From: DATKWF01 sp035529715
GTDB lineage: Bacteria > Chloroflexota > Dehalococcoidia > Dehalococcoidales > RBG-16-60-22
Direction: 5' to 3'
Assembly: GCA_035529715.1 (NCBI GenBank)
Contig: DATKWF010000067.1
Span: 1 to 23,656 of the forward strand
DNA: 23,656 nucleotides
Below, one piece after another: positions 23,250 through 23,656 of the stretch. The notes below the pieces were generated by a model that made no database searches, was not told the DNA's origin, and worked only from the letters and a program-made list of their open reading frames with translations. Made by a program: the position numbers and the translations under genes. Positions within the stretch are counted from its first letter, which is position 1. Each line of letters begins with the position of its first letter.

Positions 23250-23278
23250 CTTATACTGTATAAATTTTTTGCAGTCAA
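23250..23278 (-). promoter_or_regulatory. Strong promoter candidate for the collagen-like gene
   Basis: The minus strand shows TTGACT (plus 23273-23278), exactly 17 bases, then TATAAG (plus 23250-23255); each box has one mismatch to consensus. The start would be near 23243, leaving a leader of about 190 bases before the ATG. Confidence 0.7.
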
Positions 23279-23394
23279 CAGCATTATACTCGTTCTGCTG
23301 AATAAATCAATACCTGCATTATAAATATATTATAAATATATGCGCTGGATGTCCCGACAGCGTTTTCAGCATATAGTATGTAAAACACTACAGC

Positions 23395-23504
23395 GAAGCT
23401 GCTTCATAGGAATCTGAGTTAACAAAACGTCAGAATGTTGTGTCTAAAGTCACCAACCGCTACATTGTTCAATAGAAGCAGCTTGACACAGGAAACTCAG
23501 TTAA
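23395..23504 (+). repeat. Two imperfect direct repeats with GAAGCWGCTT cores
   Basis: GAAGCTGCTT-CATAGGAA-TCTGAGTTAA (23395-23422) and GAAGCAGCTT-ga-CACAGGAA-ACTCAGTTAA (23475-23504) align with few mismatches and a 2-base insertion; they start 80 bases apart. The second copy supplies the -35 of the adjacent promoter candidate. Confidence 0.5.
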
Positions 23505-23511
23505 GTAAAGT
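23483..23511 (+). promoter_or_regulatory. Plus-strand promoter candidate upstream of a palindromic structure
   Basis: A perfect TTGACA (23483-23488), a 17-base spacer and TAAAGT (23506-23511) point rightward. The predicted start near 23518 coincides with the left arm of the TAGTGAG/CTCACTA stem, so a structured transcript or leader would begin here. Confidence 0.45.
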
Positions 23512-23656
23512 GCCTGATAGTGAGGTTGTGCCAATGTCGCCGGCGACTCACGGTGCTAGTCTCACTAAATAAGTATAGATTATTGCGGCCTTTTCATTGC
23601 TAACTTTTTCAATTCACAAGCGTTATAATTAAGGTATACGAATGCATAGAAAGGCT

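Larger units (their letters stand above)
23155..23656. other. Non-coding, repeat-rich right end
   Basis: About 500 bases without a supportable gene. Contents: the promoter for the collagen-like gene (23250-23278); an 11-base tandem AT-rich repeat TATAAATATAT (23320-23341); a CGCTG/CAGCG hairpin (23344-23362); two related units with GAAGCWGCTT (23395-23422 and 23475-23504); a plus-strand promoter candidate (23483-23511); and the palindrome GTCGCCGGCGAC (23536-23547) inside a TAGTGAG/CTCACTA stem. At the very end, AAGG followed by ATG (23642) could be the start of a gene leaving the window, with only five codons visible. Confidence 0.6.

Overview
The window looks like a chromosomal segment of a Chloroflexota bacterium, most likely a Dehalococcoidia-type lineage. 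This is an inference from gene content and protein style (MshEN-type PilB, EF-G-like paralogue, NEW3-ABC operon, DUF1464 protein, secreted collagen-like protein with tail-fibre-type motifs). No rRNA, tRNA or other marker is present to prove it. Most genes sit in a moderately GC-rich background. The glycosyltransferase/acyltransferase pair near 18.4-20.0 kb is clearly more AT-rich.

Layout: (1) 1-2482, minus strand: a type IV pilus/type II secretion pair, pilB ATPase followed by pilC, which runs off the left edge and has no ordinary start codon. (2) 2802-7195, plus strand: a likely operon of a Xer-type tyrosine recombinase, a 97-residue Pro/Ala-rich single-pass protein, protein-L-isoaspartate methyltransferase, a nitroreductase, a SpoIIM-like membrane protein, a duplicated DUF350-like membrane protein and a secreted, membrane-anchored transglutaminase-like protein. 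(3) 7271-9328, plus strand: an EF-G-like GTPase with its own promoter, ending at a cluster of strong hairpins. (4) 9508-12621, minus strand: a three-gene operon of a NEW3-domain surface protein, an ABC ATPase and an ABC-2 permease, with a good promoter. (5) 12903-16014, minus strand: prfA (RF1), prmC (which methylates RF1) and a MOT1-type sulfate/molybdate transporter. (6) 16117-18210, minus strand: a radical SAM/SPASM protein directly abutting a DUF1464 ASKHA-fold protein. (7) 18410-19994, minus strand: overlapping CrtQ-like glycosyltransferase and CrtO-like acyltransferase genes. (8) 20296-23052, minus strand: a 918-residue secreted collagen-like protein behind a roughly 190-nt leader that contains a terminator-like hairpin. 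(9) 23155-23656: non-coding, with tandem and dispersed short repeats, a plus-strand promoter candidate and a palindromic structure.

Functional reading: prfA-prmC is a textbook pair. PilB-PilC forms the pilus/secretion motor and platform. The NEW3-ABC operon is a complete exporter-like unit with a surface subunit. The crt-like pair would glycosylate and then acylate a lipid acceptor; no carotenoid-synthesis genes accompany it here. The least explained parts are the DUF1464-radical SAM pair, the leader of the collagen-like gene and the repeat-rich right end. No phage, CRISPR array, toxin-antitoxin or recognisable defence system was found.
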